Positions 19,635-29,056 of a stretch of DNA of 61,840 bases are shown here, piece after piece. Position 1 is the stretch's first letter. Each line of letters begins with the position of its first letter. The DNA lies in assembly GCF_000350225.1 (NCBI RefSeq), contig NW_005178997.1, positions 177,642 to 239,481 on the forward strand, read 5' to 3'. Both the position numbers and the translations under genes were made by a program. Origin of the DNA: Chondrus crispus. Taxonomy: Eukaryota; Rhodophyta; Florideophyceae; Gigartinales; Gigartinaceae. The notes beneath the pieces are model-generated. The model had not been told where the DNA came from. It did no database searches and saw nothing but the letters and a program-made list of their open reading frames with translations.

Positions 19635-21194
19635 ATGCCCTCCTCAGCTTTCGCCTTCCCCCCTCCGCTCTCGCTCCGCCCCGCCGTCCCCCGTTCCTCT
19701 CCCCGCCCCCTGGGCCTCCCCACCATGACGGCCAACGCCCCCACACCCGCCAACCTCCCCCAACCCCCGCTTCCCACCCAACCACCATCCCAGTCCTCCC
19801 CGGTCGATATCGTTCTCACGCACGCTACCTGCGACTTCGATTCTCTCGCCGCGGCCGTGGGCCTCGCCCGTTTGCGCGGCCCCCATTGCCGTGTCGTCAT
19901 TCCCGCCGGCGTGCACTCCGCCGTGCGCCGCTATCTCTCCCTCCACAAGAGCTTTTTCCCCATCGCAGATTCCAAGCTCGTGGACCCGCACGTCCTCCGC
20001 TGGGTCGCCGTCGTCGACACCCGCTCGCGCAAAAGGCTCGGCACCGCCTCGGAATGGCTCAAGCACGCAGACGAGGTCCTCGTGCTTGACCACCATGCAC
20101 CCCCCAGCGAGAGCGATATTCGCGACGAGGATGTCGGAGGTTCGTTGGAGTATGTCATTGACGACGTCGGCGCCGCAAGCACTTTAGTCGTCGAGAGACT
20201 CATGAAGCGACCGGACATTCACCTCTCACGCGCTGAGGCGACTTTGCTCGCCCTTGCTATTCACACGGATACCGGCTCGCTCTCCTTCGAGAACACCACC
20301 CCCCGCGACGCCGCCGCTTTGGCATGGCTTTTGGCGCAACGCGCGTGCCAGCGTTCCATCTCGCAGTTTGCCCGCAACTACCTCACCACTCAACAGCAGC
20401 GCCTTCTTTCGCACGCGTTGGACAGTATGGAGGTCAAAGTCGTCAACGGGCTCAGCGTCGCTTCTATCGTCCTCGAAACCCCTGCTTTCGTCAAGGGAAT
20501 GGCCGCCGTGGCACAATCCGCCTTGGAATTAGCGGATATTGACGCGCTTGTTTTGGCCAGCGTATCTCCCAGCGGCAGGAGAAAAGCGCAACCCAAGCCT
20601 CAGGAGAACAGTACGAAGCAGGTCTCCATCATCGGACGTGCGCGATCTCGAGTTGATGGCGTTGATTTTAGCACGCTATTCCAACCATACGGAGGTGGGG
20701 GACATGCCAAGGCCGCGTCAGCTTCTCTGAAGATGTCGGACGTGTCGCAAGTCACAGCGTTGGTGGAAGACCTTGTTGGGCGCATCTTTGACCAGTTGCC
20801 CCCACCCGTGCTTGCCAGGGACTTCATGTCGACTAACATTGTCAGTGTGACGCCGATGCAGACAATGGGGGAGGCGAGCGCTGTTCTGTTCGAGTCAGGA
20901 CACACAGGGCTTGCGGTCGTTCGATCGCAGGATAATGGGGATCTTGTGGGCGTGATTTCGAGACAGGATATCGCGCTGTCGGAGAAGAGAAAGCTCTTGC
21001 ATACGCCAGTCAAGGGATGGCTGGCAAGGAAGGTCATTTCGGTTTCCCCGATCACACCGCTGCATGAGATTGAGTCTAAATTGGTAGACAACAATATCGG
21101 CAGGCTTCCGGTTATAGACGAAGGCAAAGTTGTTGGCATTATCACTCGAAGTGATGTTTTAATACAACGGCACCTTTGCAGTCCCTTCGCTTAA
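19635..21194 (+). CDS. DHH/DHHA1 phosphoesterase with C-terminal CBS pair
   Basis: A 519-residue intronless protein. Residues 1-55 are Pro/Ser/Arg-rich and non-acidic, like an organelle transit peptide. A DHH phosphoesterase domain (about 57-215) has motif THATCDFDSLAAA, VVDTRS, the name-giving LDHH and IHTDTGSLSFENTT. A DHHA1 domain ends in GGGGHAKAASASL. Two CBS motifs (about 395-515), with ARDFMSTNIVSVTP and DNNIGRLPVIDEGKVVGIITRSD, probably bind adenine nucleotides. In many bacteria, including cyanobacteria, a similar DHH-CBS block is fused to a tRNA nucleotidyltransferase/poly(A) polymerase. No such domain follows here; the frame stops right after CBS2. A phosphodiester substrate such as a dinucleotide or short oligonucleotide is likely, but unproven. 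Confidence 0.85.
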   Translation: MPSSAFAFPPPLSLRPAVPRSSPRPLGLPTMTANAPTPANLPQPPLPTQPPSQSSPVDIVLTHATCDFDSLAAAVGLARLRGPHCRVVIPAGVHSAVRRYLSLHKSFFPIADSKLVDPHVLRWVAVVDTRSRKRLGTASEWLKHADEVLVLDHHAPPSESDIRDEDVGGSLEYVIDDVGAASTLVVERLMKRPDIHLSRAEATLLALAIHTDTGSLSFENTTPRDAAALAWLLAQRACQRSISQFARNYLTTQQQRLLSHALDSMEVKVVNGLSVASIVLETPAFVKGMAAVAQSALELADIDALVLASVSPSGRRKAQPKPQENSTKQVSIIGRARSRVDGVDFSTLFQPYGGGGHAKAASASLKMSDVSQVTALVEDLVGRIFDQLPPPVLARDFMSTNIVSVTPMQTMGEASAVLFESGHTGLAVVRSQDNGDLVGVISRQDIALSEKRKLLHTPVKGWLARKVISVSPITPLHEIESKLVDNNIGRLPVIDEGKVVGIITRSDVLIQRHLCSPFA

Positions 21195-22071
21195 CAGAAT
21201 AACGGTGGGCGATCTGTACAATAAGCAAGACGTTTGTTCTTTTGCTCTTCCATGTTAACATTCGAGCAATCAGGAGCAGCTTTCGTGTTGTACATTTCGA
21301 GCTACCAGCAGGGGCTGGTCCCTTCTGGGCTGAACATAGTATTCATTCCTCACTCATAACACTTAATACTTTTTCCACATGTACTGCTAATATACCCTAC
21401 AAAACACTAGAAGCTTGAGCTTCCCAACTTTACCAAGCAATGGGATCGTAGATAAAGTCCATAGCTTAGCCCATATGAGAGTTTGGAAATGCTAACTTGG
21501 TTTAATGTCATGGTCTGTAATGCTCATAAATAGTAAACAGCCGCCTGGGCGCAAAAAAAGTCTTGCGAGGTGCGTGTTGTACTAGTCCTCGTTCTGAGCC
21601 GTCCTTCTTCAGGCTGCTCCCACACATGCTACCTTTCATTCACGCAGTGTCGAGCTGCAAGGCCGCGACAGATCCATGAGTCTAGCTGAGTCTGAGTCTG
21701 ATCTGATGGCAATGCCTGACCACAGCCAATCTTTTAGATTCCTCTCAACTGCTCTGAATGAAACCGCAGGTACCCGCTTTCTTAGTTCCTCGGCGTTTCC
21801 GAAAAAGAAAAAAAAGTTGGAAGTTGACCAGCATGCTGATCTGTCACGGCTTGACCGTTGTATGACGGCAAATGTTATAGCAAACGTCAGTCTTTCTGCT
21901 CAAGAGTCGGCTGATGGTCAACTTCCCTCCATATAGAGCAAGGACCATACGATCAACGCTCGAAAAAGGAGGGACCTCACAGCGTACTACACGCACGCTA
22001 CCTCTGCCCACCTCCGCGTACCCACGAAGTGCCACACTAGGGCTCTCTATGTCAAGCATCGTCGTGGCACT
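21195..22071. other. long convergent 3' region
   Basis: This 877-bp gap lies between convergent genes and is moderately AT-rich. A plus-strand ATG ORF at 21676-21936 (86 codons, with a PKKKKK run) has no recognisable motif and is probably chance. No repeat or RNA gene is seen. Confidence 0.35.
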
Positions 22072-22830
22072 TCACGACATCTTCCGCCTTGATGTCGTAC
22101 CTCCCTTGATACCTGGGTTGAGTTTCTGTCCTTTCCCTGCCTTTCTAGAAATCCCTGAACCTGGTCTAAGCAACATGTCTTGCATTTCGCGACTGCTCTC
22201 CGGCAACTTTTCCCCACTATCCTTCCGCTTCTTCATCCACTTCTGTATACTGATCATACTCTTGACCTGTCCAACTAGCCCCTCCACCTGATGCAAATCG
22301 GTGTTCGCTTGTCTGGCAACGCGCTTCAACCCACTTATACCGATACCGAAGACATTTGCCCTCTCCGCCGGGGTGAATGCGCGCAGCATTTCTTCTTGCT
22401 TTTTAAACTCCCCCGTGGCCGGGTTGTTTCGCACCCATGGCAAATGCTCTTTTACACCGCCGAGCCCGCTGGCCATCTTCATCTCCTGAACCAAGTCAAG
22501 GAATGAATTGGCATCTATGCGCTTGTCTGCGGTGAGCAATTTCATCTGCGCTTCGAATACTTTCGATTCACGCTTTGACTCTGATCCTTGGAGAGCCTTA
22601 TCGTATGCCGAGCGCATGTTGTCCATGACGCCGAGAGAAGGAACGGAACTGCGGATGTTTCTGTAAGGAGCGCATGCTTTCATCGAAGAATGCTGATGTA
22701 CAGGTGTCGCAGAAGGCGAGAGGTGATTGAAAGCCTTAGATGTGATATTCCAAGACCGCTCGCCTTGAGCAGCCAATGCGGCAATATTTCGCGAGTGCTG
22801 AAGCGCAAAGGCCCTTCTGCATGCCTGCAT
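22072..22830 (-). CDS. SRP54 M-domain-like protein, probably mitochondrial
   Basis: A 252-residue intronless protein. The ATG at 22828-22830 is chosen because upstream frame starts only with TTG, and because it begins an Arg/Ala-rich stretch (MQACRRAFALQHSRNIAALA) typical of a mitochondrial presequence. The rest resembles the methionine-rich M domain of SRP54/Ffh: FLDLVQEMKMASGLGGVKEH, a loop, FTPAERANVFGIGISGLKRV, then ARQANTDLHQVEGLVGQVKSM and a basic tail. The conserved R-x-ARxS-like RNA-binding helix is recognisable. The N and G (GTPase) domains are absent. It cannot act as a normal SRP GTPase; an RNA- or mitoribosome-binding role is possible. Family placement is by eye. Confidence 0.6.
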   Translation of the reverse strand: MQACRRAFALQHSRNIAALAAQGERSWNITSKAFNHLSPSATPVHQHSSMKACAPYRNIRSSVPSLGVMDNMRSAYDKALQGSESKRESKVFEAQMKLLTADKRIDANSFLDLVQEMKMASGLGGVKEHLPWVRNNPATGEFKKQEEMLRAFTPAERANVFGIGISGLKRVARQANTDLHQVEGLVGQVKSMISIQKWMKKRKDSGEKLPESSREMQDMLLRPGSGISRKAGKGQKLNPGIKGGTTSRRKMS

Positions 22831-23278
22831 CGCTGAATTGCCCAACGGTCCAAGATAAGGCTTGCTGAGCTCCGGGGATGATACAAGTGCTTCTTCTTTG
22901 GCGATGGTTTCTGCCGCTGGCCAGTTTCGTTGATCCAAGGAAATGCACCTGTTGCTAAAGTTTGTCTTCTGGATTCTGTCGAAAGCAGATCGGGACAGAG
23001 CGTTTTCGACGTGTCACCATGTCAACGGGGAAAACAAGTGCGAATGGCAGGCCTCAATTGCAGCACGGAAGAAGATTTACAAGATATGATACAGTACAAC
23101 ACTGTACCCAAGGGTACCCAAGGGTACCCAAGGGTACTGTACGTTGCCGTGCTGTTCTGTACACGTGTACTACGGCACGACGTGTAATGTACGTGTACAC
23201 TGTAGCTGCACATCTGCAGCCATGCAACAACAGCCTGCTGTGTACAGTGTTACCATTGCGCACTGTATACACGGCTGA
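22831..23278. other. intergenic region with short motif repeats
   Basis: This is upstream of the M-domain gene (minus) and downstream of the small basic protein gene (minus). It holds a 10-bp array at 23105-23137, two TACWGTA heptamers (23090-23096 and 23135-23141), and a TACACGTGTA palindrome at 23160-23169. No gene is seen. Confidence 0.5.
23105..23137. repeat. 3 x 10-bp TACCCAAGGG array
   Basis: TACCCAAGGG occurs three times head to tail, followed by a fourth TAC. Each junction makes the palindrome GGGTACCC. TACTGTA overlaps its right end. Confidence 0.9.
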
Positions 23279-23509
23279 CTAACGAGAACCACGGTCGTCT
23301 TGGACAAGCTCAATAGTCCTTCTACCTTCGTGCATGCCCATTCCTTCCCTCACTAGGTTCACCATTCTCCGGGCAAGCCCCAGCAGAACACCTCCACCTG
23401 CATCTCTTCTTCTATCTTTTGCGCCATGCTTGATAGATCGCCGCCCGAACAACTTACATCCACGAAACAACTCCCGAGTGAACTTTCCCGAATTTTGATC
23501 ACCTGACAT
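23279..23509 (-). CDS. possible small basic protein, 76 aa
   Basis: An ATG at 23507-23509 opens 76 codons to a TAG at 23279-23281. The product is basic (GRRSIKHGAKDRRRDAGGG) and alpha-helical in its second half (LLGLARRMVNLVREGMGM). It stands 105 bp from the divergent PARN start, the spacing of other gene pairs here. It could be a real short nuclear or organelle protein, or promoter sequence that happens to be open. I do not recognise it. Confidence 0.35.
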   Translation of the reverse strand: MSGDQNSGKFTRELFRGCKLFGRRSIKHGAKDRRRDAGGGVLLGLARRMVNLVREGMGMHEGRRTIELVQDDRGSR

Positions 23510-23614
23510 CTTTCTTTGTGTCCTTTTGCCTTGTTCAGCTTTTCTGGTACTTGAATCCCAATTGGCTATTTGTCGACCACAAATCCGGACACCACTGGTC
23601 ACTTCTCTAAGAGC

Positions 23615-25642
23615 ATGGACGTAACAAGACGAAACTTTGTAGAAGCGCTTGCCATCGTCAAGAGTCTCCTTCCTTCTGCGACATTTGCATCCATCGACTT
23701 AGAGTTCACCGGTCTTGGCGAGAGCAAACCCTCTCAGTTGGATACCCCTCCCATCAGATATGAAACAACCCGCGCCGACGCGGAGACCTTTCCTCCTATT
23801 CAGCTAGGTCTCTCAATATTTCAACTCGCGCAGACAGGCAGCTCGCAATACAACAGAGATTCCTCTCCATCATCCAGAAACGGTGACGCTCATGACGCGC
23901 TCCCTTCTCTGCCGCCAGCGCCTCGACAAGGTAATGATGCCGAAACACCCGCCTTAGAACCTGCGCACCCAACTGCATGGGAAGTTGCCACTTTCAATTT
24001 CAACATTTTTCCCCATGCTGTTTACTACCCTTCCACCACTCGTTACCCGTACTATGACCGTATCGTTCAGATGCAGTCATCCTCAATCCATTTTCTTATG
24101 CATCACGGGTTTGACTTCAGCAAGCTTTTCACAGACGGCATCTCCTGGGTACGCGGCGAAATAGAGGCAAACCTGCGAAGACATATCACCAGCGTCTTGG
24201 AAAAAAAGTACAATCCTACCGCACAATCCAAGATCGCAATCAGTGCTGAGAGCAAGAAAGTTGTCCAATTCTACCGCGAGGCCATACGTGAATGGGTGCA
24301 GACGGTGGATAAAGACCAAACAAAGGTAATGGAACCAGGTGAACTTCAAACTCCATTCATCAAGATGTTTACACTTCCAAGAACACCAGGGCAGAGACGA
24401 TTAGTCTTTGATCTAATCAGCAATGAATTTCCAAGGGCATTCGCAAGTACCATGGCCACGCAAGATAGAACGCAGTTGAAAATTGAGTTGTACGCTAGTG
24501 CAGCTGATGTTGCTGAAAAGAGGGACAGCGCTATGTGCAAAGAGGTAGAAGAAGAGCTGTCGAAAGCAGTCGGGTTTCGGTATGTTATTGATTCGTTGCG
24601 TGAGTCAAAATTGCCCATCGTTATTCACAACGGTCTCATGGACATTTCCAAGTTGCTTGCGAATTTTGTAGCCCCACTGCCGGCTCACTTGGACGAATTC
24701 AAGAAACAAGTGTCAGCTGCCTTTCCGTTTTTATACGATACGCGTTGGATGATGCAGCATCTATGCGACACTAACGAAGCTGTTCGACGAGCTATCAATT
24801 CCGATAACGCCCGCAGCATGGACGAAGTCATTCGCACATTACGTCGGCTAATAGCGAAAGTAGAAAAGACTGTACTCCCCGAGATTCGAACTCTCATTCC
24901 GGGTGAGTCTGTGGAGTGGAGAAGCACTCACATTAATGAAGCTGTTTTGTCATCTAAGGGCAAGGGTACAGTGATCAAACCAGGAGTCAATTCCGAGTCT
25001 CCCAGCGGCGATAGATTCGGCTTCGGTCGGTACGCTTTGGGCGATGAACGAGAATTCAGTCATGAAGCTGGCTTCGACGCCGTAGAGACTGGGAAACTGT
25101 TCACAATGCTCCTGCAGCTCAGCAAAGTAGATTGTACTCCGGGTGTTTTTGATTTGGCTTGCGATGAACTTGCTACGTTTCGAAACAGAGTCTATTTAGG
25201 TTCTTGTGGAGGCTTCCGCTGCATAAACCTCCTGACACGAAATCAGCCAGAAGAAAACGTTTACCTTCTAAAGGGGAATGCCGTTTTAGCTACGGGAGAA
25301 TCGAAGGAGGAGAACGAAGCTATGGAAGACAGTGCTCCACACCGGCGGCGGCGTCGCTTGCTTCTGCGTATAACTGCAGGGACGGGGTGTGGCGTGGAAA
25401 AATCAATGACTGTATCTGCAGCCCGGAAGACAACAATGGTTGTGCTGAGTAGAAATACAAACGGTCAAACCATCCGGCATGGGAAGCGTAAGCACATCGA
25501 AGACACCAACTACACTCAGGAAGTCGAGGCAGTAATCAAAAATGGTGAGGATATTGGCGTTAAAGTGATTCCATACGCGGATGCATTATCTGGTCAGACT
25601 GCTACAGACTATAAAGACCTCAAGAAGAGGAGATGTGCATAA
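23615..25642 (+). CDS. PARN: PARN / CAF1-family poly(A)-specific ribonuclease
   Basis: A 675-residue intronless DEDD 3'-5' exonuclease that shortens poly(A) tails and matures small RNAs. The ATG at 23615 gives MDVTRRNFVEAL, the PARN start; upstream frame has no ATG. Asp28 and Glu30 in SIDLEFTGL are the first two metal ligands. IVIHNGLMDISKLL supplies the third-Asp motif and SHEAGFDAVETGKLF the His and last Asp of the DEDDh class. An insertion rich in Ser and Pro (about residues 90-130) and the FPFLYDTRWMM segment are typical. The R3H/RRM part is not obvious. The last 80 residues are low in family signal and basic, perhaps nuclear targeting. All catalytic residues are present. Confidence 0.93.
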   Translation: MDVTRRNFVEALAIVKSLLPSATFASIDLEFTGLGESKPSQLDTPPIRYETTRADAETFPPIQLGLSIFQLAQTGSSQYNRDSSPSSRNGDAHDALPSLPPAPRQGNDAETPALEPAHPTAWEVATFNFNIFPHAVYYPSTTRYPYYDRIVQMQSSSIHFLMHHGFDFSKLFTDGISWVRGEIEANLRRHITSVLEKKYNPTAQSKIAISAESKKVVQFYREAIREWVQTVDKDQTKVMEPGELQTPFIKMFTLPRTPGQRRLVFDLISNEFPRAFASTMATQDRTQLKIELYASAADVAEKRDSAMCKEVEEELSKAVGFRYVIDSLRESKLPIVIHNGLMDISKLLANFVAPLPAHLDEFKKQVSAAFPFLYDTRWMMQHLCDTNEAVRRAINSDNARSMDEVIRTLRRLIAKVEKTVLPEIRTLIPGESVEWRSTHINEAVLSSKGKGTVIKPGVNSESPSGDRFGFGRYALGDEREFSHEAGFDAVETGKLFTMLLQLSKVDCTPGVFDLACDELATFRNRVYLGSCGGFRCINLLTRNQPEENVYLLKGNAVLATGESKEENEAMEDSAPHRRRRRLLLRITAGTGCGVEKSMTVSAARKTTMVVLSRNTNGQTIRHGKRKHIEDTNYTQEVEAVIKNGEDIGVKVIPYADALSGQTATDYKDLKKRRCA

Positions 25643-26716
25643 ACGCATCTCTCAAAGATGCAGACCAGGTCCTTTGCTTTGAGCACGTATGTTGTAGAAT
25701 GAAATCACCGGCATCTGAGGCCCCTTATACGTGTTAGAAGAGAGTGTTGCTGGAAAGTAGTAGATTTATATCGTAAGAGCCCTTGAAGTGTACAAAATTG
25801 CTATTATATCATCACGTACATGATCAGCAGCTCGGATTTTGCAAATGTGATTAGATGCTGTCGCAAAACAATTCCCTACTAACATTCTCTACATAGTGTT
25901 GATCGTTTGAAGGCATAGTGATGTGCTTCTGCATTATCCTCTAAAGGGCGTTCCAATCATAGCAAGAATACAAACTTACCGCCTTGCCGACATTCCTTCA
26001 GGCATACCCCCGCCGAACTCTTTTCTAAGCGAGTAAATGCATGAGAAATGAGCTGAACTGTTTTTGCCACTCTCATTTTGCCGAACTCTGCGTTTTTCAA
26101 TCCATTCCACACAACCGTCAACGTCAGTACAAAGCAGGACGGTATATATACGCATTGCCAACATTACAATATTATGCATAAGCTTCCCGTAGTAAGACCC
26201 GGACGTCTGCGAACGTTCATACGATACACGCAACGACAAGAGCATATTCGGAGTGGCATGCTGACTATCACTCGTAGTTGGTACCGGTACCGTAAATTTT
26301 AGTTCTTTTGCGATCGAAAGTCAGTTGCTCCTGCAACCTAATAAGGATTTTTTTTCTCTTCGCAGAGCATGATGCGCACACGAAAAGAATCGTACGTAAT
26401 TTTCGTCATAACGTTGTCGTACATAGTAATTAATTACAGTATACAGTAGTATTTAAAGATTACTGTACTGTAGTAGGAAGTCGTGGACACGTGAATACAT
26501 TCATTTCTTAGCAAAAGAAAGTTTTTGTGAAAATTGTAATCGTTTTGGTTTCCCATTCTGCAGTGAGCCCATTGGTCAGATTGGGCGTCGCCGATGGCAT
26601 TGGGATCCGAAGGTCCTGCCTCATCATCGACAGGATTTTTCTCTGCCGCCTTTATCGCCATCGCAAACCTCAACGCTCCCTCTCCATTCGAATTGTTGCG
26701 CTCTTCTTCTGTTACC
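25643..26716. other. long intergenic region upstream of RPL27
   Basis: About 1.07 kb with no supported gene. A cluster of four TACWGTA heptamers lies at 26435-26472. GGTACCGGTACC is at 26280-26291. A minus-strand frame at about 25976-26245 is open but lacks family motifs. Confidence 0.4.
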
Positions 26717-27277
26717 ATGGGAAAATTGTAAGTGCCTTGGACCTGGATCTGTGTTTTTGCTGGGAGCTTGTACCCGCACCGACGTGCTTCCATATGCTAA
26801 CCATCCTAGTCCACTCCGTTTCACGCAAATCCTTCCCGTTCGTTTCCATGCAGTTTGAAGCCCGCGAAGATTGTGATCCTCTTGCAAGGAAAGCACGCCG
26901 GAAAGAAGGCTGTCATCCTCCAAAATCACGATAATGGCACCAACAAGCATTCTTACGGTCACTGCATTGTCGCTGGCATTGAGAAGTACCCGCGCCGCGT
27001 GAAGAAGTCTATGTCGAAGAAGAAGATTGCCCTTCGCTCGGATATGTCTGTCTTCGTCAAGGTCGTGAATTACAACCACCTCATGCCGACGCGCTACACT
27101 TTAGATCTCGGTGATGCGGTTAAGAGCGGTCTTGACATGGCTGCCTTCTCTTCCCCTGGTGCCAATGCTGAGCGACCAGAAGCCCGCAAAGAGGGTCGCG
27201 AGCTTGTCAAGAAGGAGCTTTCGCAGCGCTACAACGCAGGCAAGAACCAATGGTTCTTCACGCCACTCCGATTCTAG
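26717..27277 (+). CDS. RPL27: 60S ribosomal protein eL27 (RPL27), 2 exons
   Basis: A cytosolic large-subunit ribosomal protein. Exon 1 is only 11 nt (26717-26727). The intron 26728-26853 begins GTAAGT and ends CAG, and exon 2 is 26854-27277. The spliced 144-residue protein starts MGKFLKPAKIVILLQGKHAG, matching the invariant eL27 KOW start. It continues with KKAVIL, KHSYGHCIVAGIEKYPRRV, FVKVVNYNHLMPTRYTLD and the ending NQWFFTPLRF. The downstream frame alone would miss the true start, so the micro-exon is well supported by homology. An intron right after the start codon is common in ribosomal protein genes. Convergent with uS5m. Confidence 0.97.
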
Positions 27278-27449
27278 ACTAGCAAACTCTGGCAATTGTG
27301 CAATAAACGTTGACTGAGGCTTGTGAGCCATGTGCAAATGGTCTAGTGAGTTAACGAGCAAATCACTTGGACAGGGATAAATAAGCGAAAAACAAACTGA
27401 CGACTACATCGAATGACTGTCCACAGGGTCAGGTGTTCAAATCGTTTTA

Positions 27450-28676
27450 CTACAATCGTTGCAACTTACATCGTCGCACACCAGTACCTCTAGAGATGAA
27501 CGCAGGTCGCACTATTTCCTCCAATCCCCTCGCCCGTGCGATACTTTCCGGTGTCTCCACTTGCGAAAGGGCATTGAAAAGCGCCTTAACTGCGTTGCTC
27601 AATGATCTTGGTCCATGCAGTTTGGCGCCCACGTCCTTTAATCCGAACAGCTGGAATATAGCCGAAAAGTTGTTGTTCGCAGAGATCCCCGTCCCTTTCG
27701 GAGCTGGCCATAACGTGACCTGAGATCTGACATACTTTCCTCTCGCACGATGATAAATGGTGCGATCTTGATGTAGGTCTACTCTGAGCAAGTTCCGCTT
27801 CGCATCGCGACAGGCTCTTTCAATAGCATGTTGAGCTGTATCAGACTTACCCTCACCAAAACCAGCCGTGCCTGTGCGATTTCCAATGACTACCAGAGCG
27901 CGCACACTCATTGTAGTACCTCCCTTCACAACTTTGTGAACGCGACCTACTTCAAGCAATGCCGTATCGTACCCTTGCAATATTTCTTGCATAGACGTGG
28001 AATTCTCCAAATGCGCTTTCCGCCTCGCAAGCTCCTCTCTTGAGGGAGTGCGTAACTCAGTCGGAGCGGCATCGTTATCGAAGTTCTCGCTGCTCTCGCG
28101 CGACGACTGCTCAGGTGCAATATTGCTGGCTTCTCTTTCTTGCCTTCTTCGTAGCTCCTTTCGCTCTAATCTGCTGAATGGCTTCCCTGTTCCCGGAAGC
28201 ATAGTGTCCTGTGGGGGCATGACTTGGAGTGATACAAGAATGCCCTCGATCGAATCGCGAAGCGTTTGCGCCCGCAGAAGGCCCTTGTAGTCTAATGCCT
28301 CTACTGGTATGGACACCACATTTTGTTCGATTCGATCTTCCAGTTCTTCAATACTGCAAGGATTTCCTGCTTTTCTGAGGGTATCCCTGATGAGATCTTG
28401 GGCCTCCATGACATCTTGCTCCAGTGGTACTAATAGCTCCGGAGGAGAACCCATTTCCTGGGCATTTGTTTGGATGGCTTGGCGTAGGACACCCGAAATT
28501 TTGGCAAGCTTTGCTAGATCACGTCCAGCACATTCCTTGTCTTCCGTCTCAGGAAAAGATGGCGGATGGTTGAAAGTGCTTGATGAACAGTATCGCAGAT
28601 GCGAAATTGACCGCTCTACATGAGAATATCGATCCCGAAGAAAGTGCGCCCGTCTGAGAAGTATAGTTCGTAACAT
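27450..28676 (-). CDS. mitochondrial ribosomal protein uS5m
   Basis: A 408-residue intronless small-subunit mitoribosomal protein. The ATG at 28674-28676 begins MLRTILLRRAHFLRDRYSH, a classic basic presequence; the longer frame starts only with TTG. The C-terminal 170 residues match S5: the KVVKGGTTMSVRALVVIGN dsRBD-like start, GTAGFGEGKSDTAQHAIERA, then TIYHRARGKYVRSQVTLWPAPKGTG and LFGLKDVGAKLHGPRSLSNAVKALFNAL. The middle is a long charged extension with coiled-coil character, as usual for mitochondrial S5. Confidence 0.93.
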   Translation of the reverse strand: MLRTILLRRAHFLRDRYSHVERSISHLRYCSSSTFNHPPSFPETEDKECAGRDLAKLAKISGVLRQAIQTNAQEMGSPPELLVPLEQDVMEAQDLIRDTLRKAGNPCSIEELEDRIEQNVVSIPVEALDYKGLLRAQTLRDSIEGILVSLQVMPPQDTMLPGTGKPFSRLERKELRRRQEREASNIAPEQSSRESSENFDNDAAPTELRTPSREELARRKAHLENSTSMQEILQGYDTALLEVGRVHKVVKGGTTMSVRALVVIGNRTGTAGFGEGKSDTAQHAIERACRDAKRNLLRVDLHQDRTIYHRARGKYVRSQVTLWPAPKGTGISANNNFSAIFQLFGLKDVGAKLHGPRSLSNAVKALFNALSQVETPESIARARGLEEIVRPAFISRGTGVRRCKLQRL

Positions 28677-29056
28677 CGGACTACAAAGTACCTGCTTGAG
28701 TCTCACCTTGCAGTTTTCCGAAGTGCTCAAATCATGCCAACAGCTGGTGATCAGCGAGAGTGGTCTCAAAGTGAGATGCCTTTAGAGAGAGGTCTGCGAT
28801 GATCAAGGCCGATTCCGAGCTTTCGATCATAAGAAATGGTGGGAAGAGGTTGCCCTAAAAAATTTAAAAAAAGATTCCTGTCATTTGAGCATGTGTACAG
28901 TATGATACAGTATATTAAGGACAGGGAGTTATTTTGGTTTCCTTATTTGTGTCTCCAAGCTTTGTCGCTTGAGCCCCCAATCTACGCCAGCCCAGCAGTA
29001 CCCCTTTCTAGAGCAAGTCTGAAAACAGTTGGAAGTTTGGGATTGCTTGGGCCACC
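28677..29056. promoter_or_regulatory. divergent promoter region, uS5m / Nup85
   Basis: A 380-bp gap between divergent ATGs. It contains two TACAGTA heptamers (28896-28902 and 28906-28912) near an A-rich stretch. No gene is seen. Confidence 0.45.

Noticed and set aside
21676..21936. 86-codon ORF with a poly-Lys run
   Set aside because: No family signal and it lies in a convergent 3' region; probably chance.
25976..26245. Minus-strand 89-codon frame
   Set aside because: No recognisable domain, and the longest form needs a non-ATG start.
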